Of a stretch of DNA of 64,000 nucleotides, positions 20,398 to 31,937 are shown in pieces. How positions within the stretch are numbered: position 1 is the first letter of the stretch; every line of letters starts with the position of its first letter. The notes under the pieces are model-generated. The model did no database searches, was not told the DNA's origin, and saw nothing but the letters and a program-made list of their open reading frames with translations. The position numbers and the translations under genes are program-made. Source of the DNA: Bathynomus jamesi (taxonomy: Eukaryota > Arthropoda > Malacostraca > Isopoda > Cirolanidae); the NCBI GenBank assembly GCA_023014485.1, contig JAJOZX010000483.1:406001-470000 (forward strand), in the 5' to 3' direction.

Positions 20398-23352
20398 GTT
20401 CTTTGTCATTTTTCTATGTAAATGCAAGAAGTATCCGAGATAAATAAATGAATTCAAGGCATACATAGCTATTGAAAATCCTGATGTTATGATTGTCACT
20501 GAAACATGGACGAAATTCAGTATGATACCAAATAGTCCATTTAGTGAGAGAGATACCATTACTTATGAACTTGATGGCTATGAACTTTTTTATTATGAAC
20601 ATAAATATTCAGAGGGTGGCGGAGTATTTATTTATGCCAAGACAAATCTGAATCCAGTTGAAGTTACCTCCATTAAAGAGGAAATGGTTGAATCTTTTAT
20701 GGATAGATATTGGGCATAAAAATGCCAGGAAAATCAGGATAGAGGGTATCTATAGACCACCTGAGTGATGTTCAGTTGGAGGAATCCCAAAAAGTAGAGA
20801 AGAAAATAAGTATGTAGAAAATAAACTTATTGATGAAATAACTAAAGCAATGACAAGCAATATTATTATTGTTGGAGATTTCAATTATAGGCATATAGAC
20901 TGGGAAATATTACAAACACCAGAAAGTAATGAGAGATTCTTAGACTGTATAATTGAGAATGGTTTAACCCAGTTAGTAAAGGAGCCAACCAGGGCTGATG
21001 CCATTCTAGATTTAATTCTAACAAATAATCCAGATACCTTCCAGGATATCTCAGTTTCAGAAACACTAGGTTCAGGTGATCATTGTATCCTTCGATTTAA
21101 TAAATTTTTTATAATTCAAGACCTAGTGAAAATAAAGTAGAAGTCCCAGATTTTAAAAGAGGAAATATAAATGGACTAGTAAATGATCTGTGTCTAATAA
21201 ATTGGAGAGATATTCTACAGCCTGAACAGACAGTAACTAGTATGTGGAAAAAATTTAAAAGTATAATAATGAACATACAAAGGAAGCATATCCCAGTGTA
21301 AAATCAGAACTGGAAAAAATAAAAAACAACCTTGGATAAACTGCAATGTAAAAAGAGCAATCAGAGAAAAACAAAAGCATTTCATAAATTCAAAAGAACT
21401 AAAAATGGCACAGACTCCAAAATATATATAAAAGTAGAAGAAGCATTTGCAAGAAAGCAATCACAGATAGCAAACGAGACCTGGAAAAAAGCCAAGCCAA
21501 GAATTCAAAAAACAATCCTAAGAAGTTTTTCAATCACTTCAATTTGAAAAGTAGAGTGAAAAAGAAAATTGGCCCCCTCCATATAGATGATAAAACTATA
21601 GATGATGATCTTTAAATAACTGAAGAACGAAACAAATACTTCATCAGTATTCACAAATGAAAATTTAAATAATATTCCTGATCTTATACTACCAGGATGA
21701 GATAGAGAAATAAATGAATTAAGGGTAACAAAAACTAGATATCCTAAAAGCAATAGATAAATTAAAAATGGAAAAATCTCCAGGGCCAGATGAAATGCAT
21801 CCAATAGTCATAAAAGCTGCCAAAAAGAATATAGCACAGGCACTAGAAATTATTTTTAATAAATCATTGATATGTACTGAAATTCCAGAGGATTGGAAGA
21901 AAGCAAATGTGGCTCCAATCTTTAAAAAAGGAAATAGAAACTTGGCAAAAAACTAGACCCATCAGCCTCACCTCTATTATTTGCAAATTACTCGAAAGTA
22001 TCATTAGAGGTAAAGTTACTGAGTTCCTTGAAGAGTGCAACCTTATAAATGATAGCCAGCATGGCTTTCAAAATGGAAGGTCCTGTCTAACCAACACTTT
22101 TTGTTGTCTATATAAATGATCTAGAGAAGGGCCTATCATGTAAAACCTCAAAATTTGCTGATGATACAAAATTAGGCCATAATATTATCAGTAGCAGGAG
22201 CAATGACAATACAAAAAGACTGAGACAGAGTAACAGCCTGGGCAGATAAGTGGGAGATGAAATTTAATGTTGATAAGTGCAAGGTTATGCATATTGGGCC
22301 AAAAAATCCAGAATTTGAATACAATATGAATGGAATTTGGATTAAAAATGATGATAAAGAGAAAGACTTGGGTGTCACTATGACTAATGAACTTAAACCC
22401 TCAAATCACTGTACGGTAATCGGAAATAAAGCAAATGCTAGACTCAATCTCATGCACACACACATTGAATACAAATCACCCAATATTATAAAGCAACTAT
22501 ACATTTCATATGTGAGACCCCTCCTCGAATACTGCATTCAATTTATAGTCCCTATTTGATACAAGATATTGAAAAACTGGAAAAAGTACAGAAACAAGCA
22601 ACAAGAATGATCCCATCTGTGGAAAATTTGGGAGTACCAAAATGGAAGACCCACCTAATCTTGGATAAGCCATATTGACATTAAAAAAAAAAAATAATAA
22701 TAAAAAATAAATCAGAAGAACAACTTGAACTCTTGCTGAGAAAAATTAAAAAGACACCAACGAAGAAACAAATATGGGATGAAAAAAAAAAACATCCCAT
22801 AGCTAGAAATGGCAATATCGTTTTGGGAAGAAGAAAAAGATTGGGATAAGCTTAATAAGCAGAATAACAGGCAGGAGGAGGAGGAGGTGCGAGACGAGAG
22901 AAGCCAGGATAAAAATGTTCATTATTGGTGTCAAGAAATAAAACTTGTATAAAATTTCTAGGTAAGAAGTTCATAAATTTCCCTTCAGTTATTAAATTTA
23001 GGTTAAATAAGCTGACATCTCAGCTGTAATTGTTTAACAAAAGAGTATGGAAGTCCTGTTTATAGACAAATAGCTAGGCTGGTTCATCTTTGGCCTAGGT
23101 CTTCCATCTCCAACGTAGCCTAGGTTGTGCCTAGCCTACTCTGGTTGGAGCAGGACCTATTTTTTCCATACCATCTCTAAGATGGTATGACTAGAGGTCA
23201 TAGTATGAAATTATTTAAGCCAAGATGTAGAACAAATTTAAGAAAACATAGTTTTACGAACAGAGTAAATTAAGTTTTGGAACAGTCTGACAGAAAAAGC
23301 GGTGACTTCAGATACACTTAATTCTTTCAAAAGAAGGTTGGATAGTTTGATG
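20398..23352 (+). pseudogene. LINE ORF2: endonuclease and reverse transcriptase, decayed
   Basis: Endonuclease blocks: FYVNARSIRDK, DVMIVTETWTKF, GGGVFIYAK, IIIVGDFNYRHIDWE, and SGDHCILRF. Reverse transcriptase blocks: EKSPGPDEMHPIVIK, RPISLTSIICKLLESII, QHGFQNGRSCLTN, KFADDTKLG (catalytic Asp pair) and KFNVDKCKVMHIG. About 80 residues of fingers/palm are missing between GRSCLTN and the VVYINDLEKG block, so DNA was deleted near 22098. After 22620 about half a kilobase of foreign or degraded DNA follows, and the end of the domain (RGHSMKLFKPRCR, LNSFKRRLDSLM) resumes at 23188-23352. Block wording fits CR1/L2-like LINEs. Many stops and frame changes: not functional. Confidence 0.8.
22680..23180. 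other. Unassigned segment inside the LINE reverse transcriptase
   Basis: Starts with A-rich DNA (poly-A, AATAATAATA), includes GGAGGAGGAGG, and ends with an inverted word pair (GTATGGAAGTCCTG near 23045 and CAGGACC...TTCCATAC near 23150). It replaces LINE sequence and could be a small insertion. Confidence 0.4.
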
Positions 23353-23419
23353 TCTGTAAGGGACATCTGGTGATGGTGTTTAGGCCCATTTTTATTGCAT
23401 GAATGGTACTAGTTTATTT

Positions 23420-24014
23420 GGTGCTCCTTTAGTATGCGGTCTACAGACAAATTCACACTTTAGTATGCAGTCTACACCAATTTGTTTTTTAAATGTAGTT
23501 AAAGAAGGTTGAAATGACAATCTTACTTGAAAAAAATTTATTGAAAAGTTAAAACAAAAATTTTAAATGTAAGGAAAAAAATTTATTGAAAAGTTAAAAA
23601 CACAAAGTTTAAATGTAAGTATACCTTCTTAGCTTGTTTACTAATTGCTTGTTTACATCCCAATGTCAGTCGCCCTTGACAATTGGTTAGGTTTAGTCAT
23701 GATATTTTCATTAGTTTTAACGAAAATATCTTTACTAAACCTAACCAATCATAGGTAGACCGCATACTATAGTAGCACCGGCAATTGAATTGTTTACAAC
23801 TTTACTGCTTCAAATTTCTCAAGCTACTGATGTTAAACAATATTTTGAATTTCAAGGTCAAATAGGGTCTAAGTCATGTGAGTGAGTCATTTAGCGGAAA
23901 AAAAAGTGGCAGAATGCTTGAGCAGGCACAAATTTAACGAAAAAAAACTGTAGACTGCACTTTGAAAAAAGTAGAGCGCGGCAGAATTTGTAGACCGCAT
24001 ACTAAAGGAGCACC
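23420..24014. mobile_element. MITE with perfect 20-bp ends
   Basis: Ends GGTGCTCCTTTAGTATGCGG and its exact inverse; flanks GTTTATTT and ATTTATTT agree at seven of eight positions, suggesting an 8-bp target duplication. The core word TAGTATGCGGTCTAC occurs four times: at both ends and, inside, near 23462 and 23754. An H1 hairpin (23672-23751) lies within. No coding frame. Confidence 0.8.
23672..23751. repeat. H1 hairpin repeat, copy e
   Basis: GCCCTTGACAATTGGTTAGG, TTTAGTCATGATATTTTCAT, then the loop TTAGTTTTAAC and the inverse arm. It abuts an internal copy of the surrounding MITE's end word. Confidence 0.8.
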
Positions 24015-24558
24015 ATTTATTTCATATATATTACGTGCATTTGGGTGATAGATCCCACAGCTCAACACAGGTATTATGGGACATAGGGAGGCAGCATCTT
24101 GGGTTAGGGGATACTCTCTGTCCTTACACCCTATTTAAAGAGATTCCTCTGCTGAGCAATGCCCCCCATAGTACTGTGAGGTATTGAAAACTCATGATCT
24201 TCACTTGCCCCACAAACACCTTCAAATGGCAGACCCAAAATGGGTGCACACACATTTCTACATTACTGTACAGTCTTTGCAGCCACACCTACACTTTTCA
24301 GTATTATTATAGTTTCAACCACAACTTGATTACTGTATATTTGATGTGTTGTTTAGCTGTATCTCTTCATTTCAGACAACTTTTTCTAATACCACTTCCA
24401 TCGCAAATAGATAATAACAGAGATAATAAATATAATAATTTTTGGTCTGCCATATTGTCTCAGTCTAGCCATGGGTACAGTGTATGAAGGTTGTGCTCTT
24501 ACTCCGTTTGAAATGATTCATAAATTTTTAATAACATTGACTCGTTAGGTTAATTGAA
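24015..24558. other. LINE 3' region or unassigned; no gene
   Basis: No recognisable frame. It may be the 3' untranslated part of the LINE whose coding end is at 23352, displaced by the MITE. Confidence 0.35.
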
Positions 24559-24610
24559 TGCCCGGTTAGGGCAACTGTACACCCTTGATGATTGGTTAGG
24601 TTAAGTCATG
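24559..24610. repeat. H1 left half only, copy f
   Basis: GCCCGGTTAGGGCAACTGTA, CACCCTTGATGATTGGTTAG, GTTAAGTCATG, then unrelated sequence. The right arm is absent; a large transposon begins about 50 bases later. Confidence 0.8.
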
Positions 24611-24656
24611 GGTTTCTATGAGAAATAGACAAATGAAATACACAGTAACCTCTTCA

Positions 24657-27600
24657 AAATTCATGAAACTTGGTGTGAGGGTTGGTTTAGGTCCAAATTA
24701 CAAATTTCTGAATTTTTTTGAAAATTGGTCAAGTTGGTCAAATTTTATGGCTTGACCAAATTTTGGTCAAATGAAAAAACCAATAATTTTCAAACGTAAA
24801 TATCTCAGCTCCTAATTGTGGTAGTGTAGTAAGTCTTAAATGATAAAATATGTAAAATTAACTGTAGTTTCTAAATATGTATCATTTTTTTAGGGTAACA
24901 AAAATAAAATTGATTTTTTGGAATTTTTTTTTTTTTTTTGCGATTTGGCAGCGAAGATATCATTTTTCGAAAAAAAGACCAGGAATAAAAAATGTTTATT
25001 TGATGTATGTACACCATAATAAGTAATAAAAAGTCAGCTTATCGACGATTATTATGAAAAAAATTGACAAAAAAAAATCCTCCAAATTTTAATAATTTTT
25101 TGCTTTCTTTCAGATTTTCAGTATATACCTAGGTAATTTTCTAGTATACGTAAATTTACCTAACGCTTAAAATGCCTCAAAACACAAAATTTTGTTGCGA
25201 TCCTATGAAAAAACACTCAAGAAGAATTTTCTGTAACATCAAAAAAGTAAACTCTGCCATGGCAGCTGCAAGCTATGGAATTTTGGAAGAAAATCAATTA
25301 CTATGCAATTGCTATGTCACAATTAAAAAGAAGCCAATTGTATTAGAACATGTTCAACGTTCATCCAGAGAGCCGGAACCTGCACCAATACCTGAGCCAG
25401 ACATACTTAACGAATGTATGGAGCGAAGCAGTAGCGATTCCACGAATCCACCACCATTGGAAGAATTTGTCGTTCAAGACAGGCAATTCAATAAAGATTT
25501 GCTCAGCGACAATATTTTACCTTTATTTGATGAAAGCCCTATTAAAACAGGTAATAAAACAATAGAGACTCCATTCAGGACATTTGTTTCTTAATGCCAA
25601 ATTCGTAGTTTTCTGTTTTTAAATATTAGCATCAGCACTTGAATACATATATACAAAATATTTGATATTTGATTATTTCACGCAACCTAAATTTATGAAT
25701 TTGTTTTACAGCTGGATTGAAGCCGGGACAAAAACAGATAAAGGCTTCTACGAAATTCAGATCGACAATGGAAAAGGTTAAACGAAGTTTTGAAGCTGCT
25801 TATGGGGCTCCTATTGACTATTCTGAAGCTGGTCCATCCAAAAAAAGTTGTTTGGAAGATGATTTAGAGAGGCAAGACTACTTTTCGGACATAGTTATTG
25901 AAATTTGACATTTTAAATTAAATTTAATACAGTCATCGAAGTATATACTAAATTAAGTTTTATCTGTTTACATTTTTATAATCGGACAATATAATACATA
26001 TACATATATTTTATGAAAAGTTTAATTAAAAATATACTAATTAAACTTAATGTCAAATACACTTTATTTCAGGTATCAAAAGGTTATGGAAGAATTAAAG
26101 GAGAAATTTCAAGCAAGTAACGATCGCAATCTTAGGTTACAAATACTATCATTGTATCCCTATCCCATTGAAAAAACTGCTGACTTCTTTGGAGCAACAA
26201 AGTATATGGTGCGTAAGAGCCGCAATCTTCAAAAACAGTTTGGGATTCTTCCTAACATTCCAAACATGACGAAAGGGAAGGTCGTCACAGCTGAAATGAA
26301 AAAAATCATTCAGGAGTTTTATGAAAATGACGAATATAGTAGGATGTGCCCGGGAATCAAAGATTATAAGTTTGCAATAAATGAAGAGGGTGAAAAAATA
26401 AAAAACAAAAAAGACTGGTATTGTGTAACTTGAAAGAGTTATATGCTGAATATGCAAAAAATGATGAAAATCCCAAAATAGGCTTTAGTACCTTTGCTCA
26501 TCTTCGACCATCGTGGTGCGTGCTTGCGGGACAAAGCGGAACTCACAGTGTCTGCGTATGTACGCATCACCAAAATCCGAAACTACAAATATCAGCGTTA
26601 GGCATTAAAGATTTAGACTACAAAAAATTAATGTCATCCATCTGGCATGGACAATGAAGATTGTATGATGCACCGATGCAAAAGATGCCCGCGAGAGGTC
26701 GGAATCAAAAATTATTTGGAAAGTTTGGACTTCATGGCGATGGAAGAGAGAAAATATAAAAATATAACAATGGGTGTCCGTCGATCACTGTATGTTAAAA
26801 GATATCACCGAAACTCCAGAGGAATACGTGGAATCACTCACCAAAAAAATTGCACAACTGACAAGACACCACTTCACGAATAAATGTCAGTCGAGTTACT
26901 TCAAAAATCTAAAAGAAACTCTGCCCGAAAATGAAGGTGTTTTGGTGGGTGATTTCGCGGAAAACTTCTCATTCATCGTACAAGATTGTGCCCAGGGGTT
27001 TCATTGGGAGAACTCGCAATGTACAGTGCACCCATTCGTTTATTATTCCAAAAACAATGCAGGAAAACTAATTTGCAAAAGTTACTGCTTCGTTTCAAAC
27101 CGTCGCAGGCATGATACAATTCTGGTTCATAGTTTTCTCAAAAAATTAATCCTGTGCATCCAACAACAAAATTCAAACCTAACTAAAATTCATTATTTCA
27201 CAGATGGATGCGGGCTCAGTATAAGAATAAAACAAATTTTCTAAATTTATGCCATCATTTCGAAGACTTCAAAATTCATGCTGAGTGGAATTTTTTCGCG
27301 ACATCCCACGGGAAGAATGCCTGCGACGGTATTGGCGAATGGTAAAAAGAGCAGTCGCCAGAGAAAGCTTACGACGGCCTCTCGACCATCAAATCTTAAC
27401 AGCTGAGGACTTCTACAATTTCTGCTCTCAAGAATTCCTAACCGCTATTGACTTTTTTTACGTCTCTGAGGCAGAAGTTGTAGATGTAGAGCTTTCTTTG
27501 CAAAAACGTCTGAGTGAACCTATTACTTCTATCAAAGGTACTCAACAATTACACTTCATCCCAATTTCCAAGAATTCGTTGAAGGTTTATCCACTCTCTC

Positions 27601-28833
27601 AGAGTGCACAGTCAGTCGAAATAAGAGAGCTCATTAGAGTTTCTGCTTCGGATCAAGAACATAATACTGTCTCTCAACGCGAAATTGAAACAGGCTCTTT
27701 TGTGGGTTGTATGTATGAAAATAAACTATGGCTCGGATTAGTCCAGTCCTTTGACTGTGAATATGATGATTTTCTGATAAAATTTCTCCATCCTTCGGGC
27801 GTATGTCCCTCATACATTTTTCCTGCGCAAGATGATGTTTGTCACGTTCCAACAGAAAATATATTTGGGAGTATTGAAGCAAGTTTACGAGGAGGAACAA
27901 GAATACAATACATTTTTCCGCTTCAAGAATTAAATAACTTTTCAAAGAAGATAAAATAAATTCTATCGAATGTATACTATTTAAGATTGTCTATATAATA
28001 TTTCTAAAATTTTTATCTAAGATTTGTGTATCTACTTAATAGTTATAAAAATCTTTTCAAATTCTTTTTTTTATTATTATATTATTAGTGTCTAAAATTT
28101 GGATTCACTGGATGAGAATACTGTCTCTTAATTCATTCTCAAAGACTTGTGTACGTGTAGTATTAGGAAGAGTATTTTATACTCTGATAAGCGCTTTATA
28201 AATTAAACATTATTATTGTCAATATATTCTGTCCCTAAATATAAGAGAGGTTATGTATGTACATTGTACATATATTTTAAAAGATTTTTTCTCCTTTGGT
28301 TTATCTACATGTATTTTTTATATGATTTGAAAATTGTCTTTTTTTGGACCAACAAGTCTGTAATAAATCTTCGTCATCTGAAAAAAAATTTATTACTTAA
28401 TTTCAAACTCAGTTTTGAGCCTTATAATAAACTATAAGCTGACTTTTTATTACTTATTATGGTGTACATACATCAAATAAACATTTTTTATTCTTGGTCT
28501 TTTTTTCGAAAAATGATATCTTCGCTGCCAAATCGCAAAAAAAAAAAAAAAAAATTGACATTTTTTCCAAAAAATCATAATTTTATTTTTGTTACCCTAA
28601 AAAAATGATACATATTTAGAAACTACAGTTAATTTTACATATTTTATCATTTAAGACTTATTACGCTACCACAATTAGCAGCTGAGATATTTACGTTTGA
28701 AAATTGTTGGTTTTTTCATTTGACCAAAATTTGGTCAAGCCATAAAATTTGACCAACTTGACCAATTTTCAAAAAAATTCAGATTTTTGTAATTTGGACC
28801 AAAACCAACCCTCACACCAAGTTTCATGAATTA
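24657..28833 (+). mobile_element. Transposon with about 400-bp terminal inverted repeats, superfamily unassigned
   Basis: The left end (ATTCATGAAACTTGGTGTG near 24659) and its inverse near 28832 begin long inverted repeats. These continue through TTTGGTCAAGCC/GGCTTGACC, CAAACGTAAATATCTCAGCT, ATTTTTGTTACCC, GCGATTTGGCAGCGAAGATA and CAAATAAACATTTTTTATTC to about 25045 on the left and 28430 on the right, with high identity. No clear target duplication. It encloses a transposase-like gene in several frames on the plus strand. Confidence 0.8.
25172..27959 (+). pseudogene. Transposase of the long-TIR element, multi-frame, probably with introns
   Basis: Five blocks in order. 25172-25594 is a Cys- and Pro-rich N-terminus. 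25717-25908 is basic then acidic. 26050-26430 contains FFGATKYMVRKSRNLQKQFG, a DNA-binding-like helix region. 26421-27244 contains CVCTHHQNPKL, DNEDCMMHRCKRCP, GVLVGDFAENFSFIVQDCAQ, VHPFVYY and HYFTDGCG. 27245-27959 contains EWNFFATSHGKNACDGIG (in a second frame), KRAVARESLRRP and HQILTAEDFYNFC. The acidic residues in DFAEN and TDG and the later blocks look like a DDE/RNase H-type core. Gaps before 25717 and 26050 could be introns. At least two single-base frame changes (near 27208 and 27337) break the catalytic part. I recognise the family as a recurring arthropod/hydrozoan transposase but cannot name its superfamily. Confidence 0.7.
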
Positions 28834-28920
28834 TTTTTTAAACTAATTTATGGCCAGATTCTGAAGGAATCATTTTGTGGAACTGATTCTAAAGGAATCA
28901 CTTATCTTATCACTCCATCA

Positions 28921-28976
28921 TAACCCAACCCAACTCACTCCAGTGGATTGGATTGAGTTAGGTTGGGTTGGGTTAT
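28921..28976. repeat. Short hairpin of AACCCAACCC words
   Basis: TAACCCAACCCAACTCACTC faces the inverse GAGTTAGGTTGGGTTGGGTT around a short loop. Confidence 0.8.
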
Positions 28977-29159
28977 GAAACTTATGTTTTTCAAGGTGAT
29001 TTACTCGAATTTGACATCCATTTCCACCACAAATCACTTGTTTTTGGCTTTTGATGTGGGGGGGGGGGGGGATCTCAAAAATGAGTGATTTGCGATGGAA
29101 ATGGATGCCAAATTCAAATGAATCGCATCAAAAAACATAGGAAAAACGTAAGTTTCATA
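28976..29159. repeat. H2-type foldback hairpin with a G14 run
   Basis: Left arm 28976-29040 (ATGAAACTTATGTTTTTC, TCGAATTTGACATCCATTTC) is matched in inverse by 29084-29159 (GATTTGCGATGGAAATGGAT and so on). The loop contains fourteen consecutive G at 29058-29071. Confidence 0.8.
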
Positions 29160-29208
29160 TTCAAAACAAATTGGGGCCAAAACTGCAAATTTACCAGGTT
29201 CAGTTCCT

Positions 29209-29421
29209 AGGTTTTCCGTTGGTTTCTGATGTGATTCATCTGAAAATGACATTCATTTCCATCGCAAATCACTCATTTTTGATCCCCCAACACCCAAAAA
29301 CCCTGATTTCCCATGCATTCCCCCATATTGTGAAGGGGGTGGGGAATCACAAAAATGAGTAATTTGCGATGGAAATGAATGTCATTTTCGAATGAATCAT
29401 ATCAGAAACTACCGGAAAACC
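29209..29421. repeat. H2-type foldback hairpin
   Basis: Arms of about 72 bases: AGGTTTTCCGTTGGTTTCTG, ATGTGATTCATCTGAAAATG, CATTTCCATCGCAAATCACT, matched in inverse with few mismatches at 29350-29421. The loop is C-rich on the left and G-rich on the right. Confidence 0.85.
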
Positions 29422-29564
29422 TAATTTTTATTTTTCAAAATGAGTTGTGGTTGAAACTAAAATTTACCCACTTTTCCTCCTAAGTATATATATTATAATG
29501 TATATGGTTGTAAATTATGGGTAATTATTCATTTTTTGACCCAGTCTCTTTTTATAATGAGAGC

Positions 29565-29727
29565 AAACTTTTCTGGTCAATTTTGAGGTGTTCTGCACGA
29601 ATCTGCCATCCGTTTCCTGTGTAAATGCATAGTTTTCGAGATATTGTCATCTTGAAAACTATGCATTTGCACAGGAAATGGATGGCAGTTTCGTACAAAA
29701 CACCTCAAAATTAACCAGAAAAGTTTT
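29565..29727. repeat. H2-type hairpin inside the left arm
   Basis: AAACTTTTCTGGTCAATTTT, GAGGTGTTCTGCACGAATCT, GCCATCCGTTTCCTGTG, then ATGCATAGTTTTC and the inverse. The equivalent hairpin in the right arm lies at 33248-33409. Confidence 0.85.
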
Positions 29728-29742
29728 TACTCGTCATTTTTG

Positions 29743-29820
29743 CTTAAACTAACGAATTTAAACAAAAATATCATGACTTAACCTAACCAATCATCAAGGG
29801 CGTACAGTTGACCTAACCGG
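29743..29820. repeat. H1 right half, copy g
   Basis: AAAAATATCATGACTTAACC, TAACCAATCATCAAGGGCGT, ACAGTTGACCTAACCGG. The complementary half is copy h at 33153-33238, so together they form one H1 split across the giant palindrome. Confidence 0.85.
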
Positions 29821-29984
29821 TATCACGTACTGAACTGTCCACAAAACATTAGGACCGATCAATTTATGATGCGTGATCTTTACGGGGGCTCTACTACCGT
29901 ACCCCCGAGACCTAAATTATACAAATGATAATGTAATAACATGTGCCAACCTTGCATGGGTAGTCTGCTAAATTTCGCGTGCCC

Positions 29985-30239
29985 TTAAACTGCAACGACA
30001 CGTTTATTTTTAGGATTTTTTTTACGGCACCTAAAGACCTTCTGGTCTTTTCTTAAAATACAAGCACTATTGTATTTAGGGCAGGTCACAGATGTCTTAA
30101 TTATTCTGTGATTGAAAAAAAAGTCTAAACTCTTGTCTTCATCAAGGGCAATATGGCGGATCATGTCTTCAAAATCAAATATGCATAACTGACACATCAT
30201 ACTTCTAGTCATAAAAGACCGAACTGAACAGATGAACAT
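29985..30239 (-). pseudogene. Merlin-type transposase N-terminal fragment, left arm
   Basis: Reads FDFEDMIRHIALDEDKSLDF, RIIKTSVTCPKYNSACILRK and KVFRCRKK, a zinc-ribbon-type start like that of ISXO2/Merlin transposases. The second Cys of the first pair is Tyr here. The catalytic domain does not follow; downstream sequence is GC-rich and non-coding. Its mirror copy is at 32756-33001. Confidence 0.65.
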
Positions 30240-30350
30240 TTGCTAAAAATGATTTACTTGTAAAACAGGACAAATTGAATTACGCAGAAGTAGCCAGAAT
30301 CACCAAAAATAAGAAATATTCACTAGTCAATATATATATATATATATATA

Positions 30351-30440
30351 ATGAATAAAACCACGAAGGGAAAAGAAACACAAAGTGGTGCTCAATTGAG
30401 TACCACTTTGTATTTCTTTTCCCTTCGTGGTTTTATTCAT
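30351..30440. repeat. 90-bp near-perfect hairpin next to (TA)n
   Basis: ATGAATAAAACCACGAAGGG to its inverse CCCTTCGTGGTTTTATTCAT with a centre at AATT; I count about two mismatches. (TA)n lies directly on the left. Confidence 0.9.
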
Positions 30441-30487
30441 CATAAATATTTTTCACGTATCACTTTCGTGAAATAATTTTTCATATA

Positions 30488-31879
30488 CAGTGCCCGCGAA
30501 AAGTATCCGATCACTCAAGAAAATACAATATTTTCCCTTAATATTCAGAGACACGTAATTCACTTTCTATTTGTTCTAGCGACATCTGGTAACTTTGAGG
30601 TTGCTCGCTGATATGAGAGCTATCCAACGCATTCTCAAATTAGTGTTCTGGTAGCCTTCGTTGCGGGTGGCTGTGTCTCAAATTTGTCAGATTTCACTGT
30701 TTGTGTAAATTTCTTGATATTTTTTTTTTTTTTACAGAAAGTGGTGTAAATAAAATTTATATATAATGTGTGCTAAAAAACAACTTAAGAGTGATTGTCG
30801 AGGTGCTATTGTTGCTTTGCATGCATGTGGGAAATCACAGAGACAGATAGCTAAGGAATTAAACATATCCCAAAGTACCGTTAATTTATGGGTTTCACGG
30901 GCTAAGAACAATGGTGGCCTAACCACGCCAGTCCCTAAAAAACGATCTGGCAGACCGAGAAAAACAAATTCGCGAACAGACAAACTTATGAAACGTTTAG
31001 TATTGAAAAACCCAACAATAACTGCGAAAGAAATAAAATTTAATATGAATAATTTGTTATCTGGTGTTTCTGAACGAACTATCCAGGAGCGGCTCCAAAA
31101 AGAACTCGGATTACCATCTCGCCATGCTGCTAAGAAACCGTTCATTAATGAAAAAATGCGTAAAAAACGTGTCGCATTTTGTAAAAAATACATTCATTGG
31201 ACTGTTGATGACTGGAAGAAGGTTTTATTTAGCGATGAGTCGACATTTTTGACATTCAGAAGTTGTCCAAAAAAGGTTCGCCGGCCTATTGGCTCAAATA
31301 GGATGGACCCTAAATACACCCTAAAGACAATGAAACACCCTCCAAGTGTGATGGTTTGGGGTTGTTTCGGTTACTATGGGCGTGGAAACTTATATTTTCT
31401 TCCGAAGAACACAACTATGAATGGTGCACGGTATTTAGCAATGCTACAGGATAAACTTCTAATGGCAATGGCAATCCAAAGGACAAAAACATACATGCAT
31501 GATGGTGCACCATGTCACAGGGCCAAAATAGTGACAAAATGGATTACTGACAATAAATTTGATATTTTGGATTGGCCTGGTAATAGTCCAGATCTCAATC
31601 CGATAGAAAATCTGTGGCTAATAATAAAAAATAAGGTTGAATGCCACGACACTGGCTCAGTCGAAAAATTACAAGAGGCCATCAAAAAGGTATGGTGCAA
31701 GGAAATATCAGTGGAAGTTTGTCAAAACTTGATTAAATCCATGCCAAAACGTCTAGAACAAGTCATCCAAACCAAAGGACAGATGACAAAATACTAATAT
31801 AAAGTTAGTATACATTTAAACATTGTTTTTTATGTAAAAAATACAAATTTCAAGGGTGATCAGATACTTTTCGCGGGCA

Positions 31880-31882
<3 letters not shown>
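30488..31882 (+). mobile_element. Tc1 transposon, apparently complete
   Basis: Left end CAGTGCCCGCGAAAAGTATC; right end, inverted, CAGTGCCCGCGAAAAGTATC. TA flanks both ends. The length, 1395 bp, and the single open gene match an autonomous Tc1 element. The matching end at 1-59 shows at least two copies within 32 kb. Confidence 0.95.
30766..31797 (+). CDS. Tc1 transposase, DD34E, intact frame
   Basis: 343 residues from an ATG with no break, the usual Tc1 length. The N-terminus has two helix-turn-helix units (QRQIAKELNISQSTVNLWVS, then the TITAKEIKF/SERTIQERL region) joined by the GRPR-like motif SGRPRKTNS. The catalytic residues are Asp in VLFSDES, Asp in YMHDGAPCH and Glu in DLNPIENLW; there are 34 residues between the second Asp and the Glu, so DD34E. 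The enzyme binds its TIRs, cuts the element out and inserts it at TA. The start fits the HTH and leaves a 275-bp leader. Nothing catalytic is missing, so it could be active. Confidence 0.93.
   Translation: MCAKKQLKSDCRGAIVALHACGKSQRQIAKELNISQSTVNLWVSRAKNNGGLTTPVPKKRSGRPRKTNSRTDKLMKRLVLKNPTITAKEIKFNMNNLLSGVSERTIQERLQKELGLPSRHAAKKPFINEKMRKKRVAFCKKYIHWTVDDWKKVLFSDESTFLTFRSCPKKVRRPIGSNRMDPKYTLKTMKHPPSVMVWGCFGYYGRGNLYFLPKNTTMNGARYLAMLQDKLLMAMAIQRTKTYMHDGAPCHRAKIVTKWITDNKFDILDWPGNSPDLNPIENLWLIIKNKVECHDTGSVEKLQEAIKKVWCKEISVEVCQNLIKSMPKRLEQVIQTKGQMTKY

Positions 31883-31934
<52 letters not shown>
31883..31934. repeat. (TA)n microsatellite
   Basis: About 25 TA units between the Tc1 right end and the mariner left end; it serves as the target for both. 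Confidence 0.95.
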
Positions 31935-31937
<3 letters not shown>

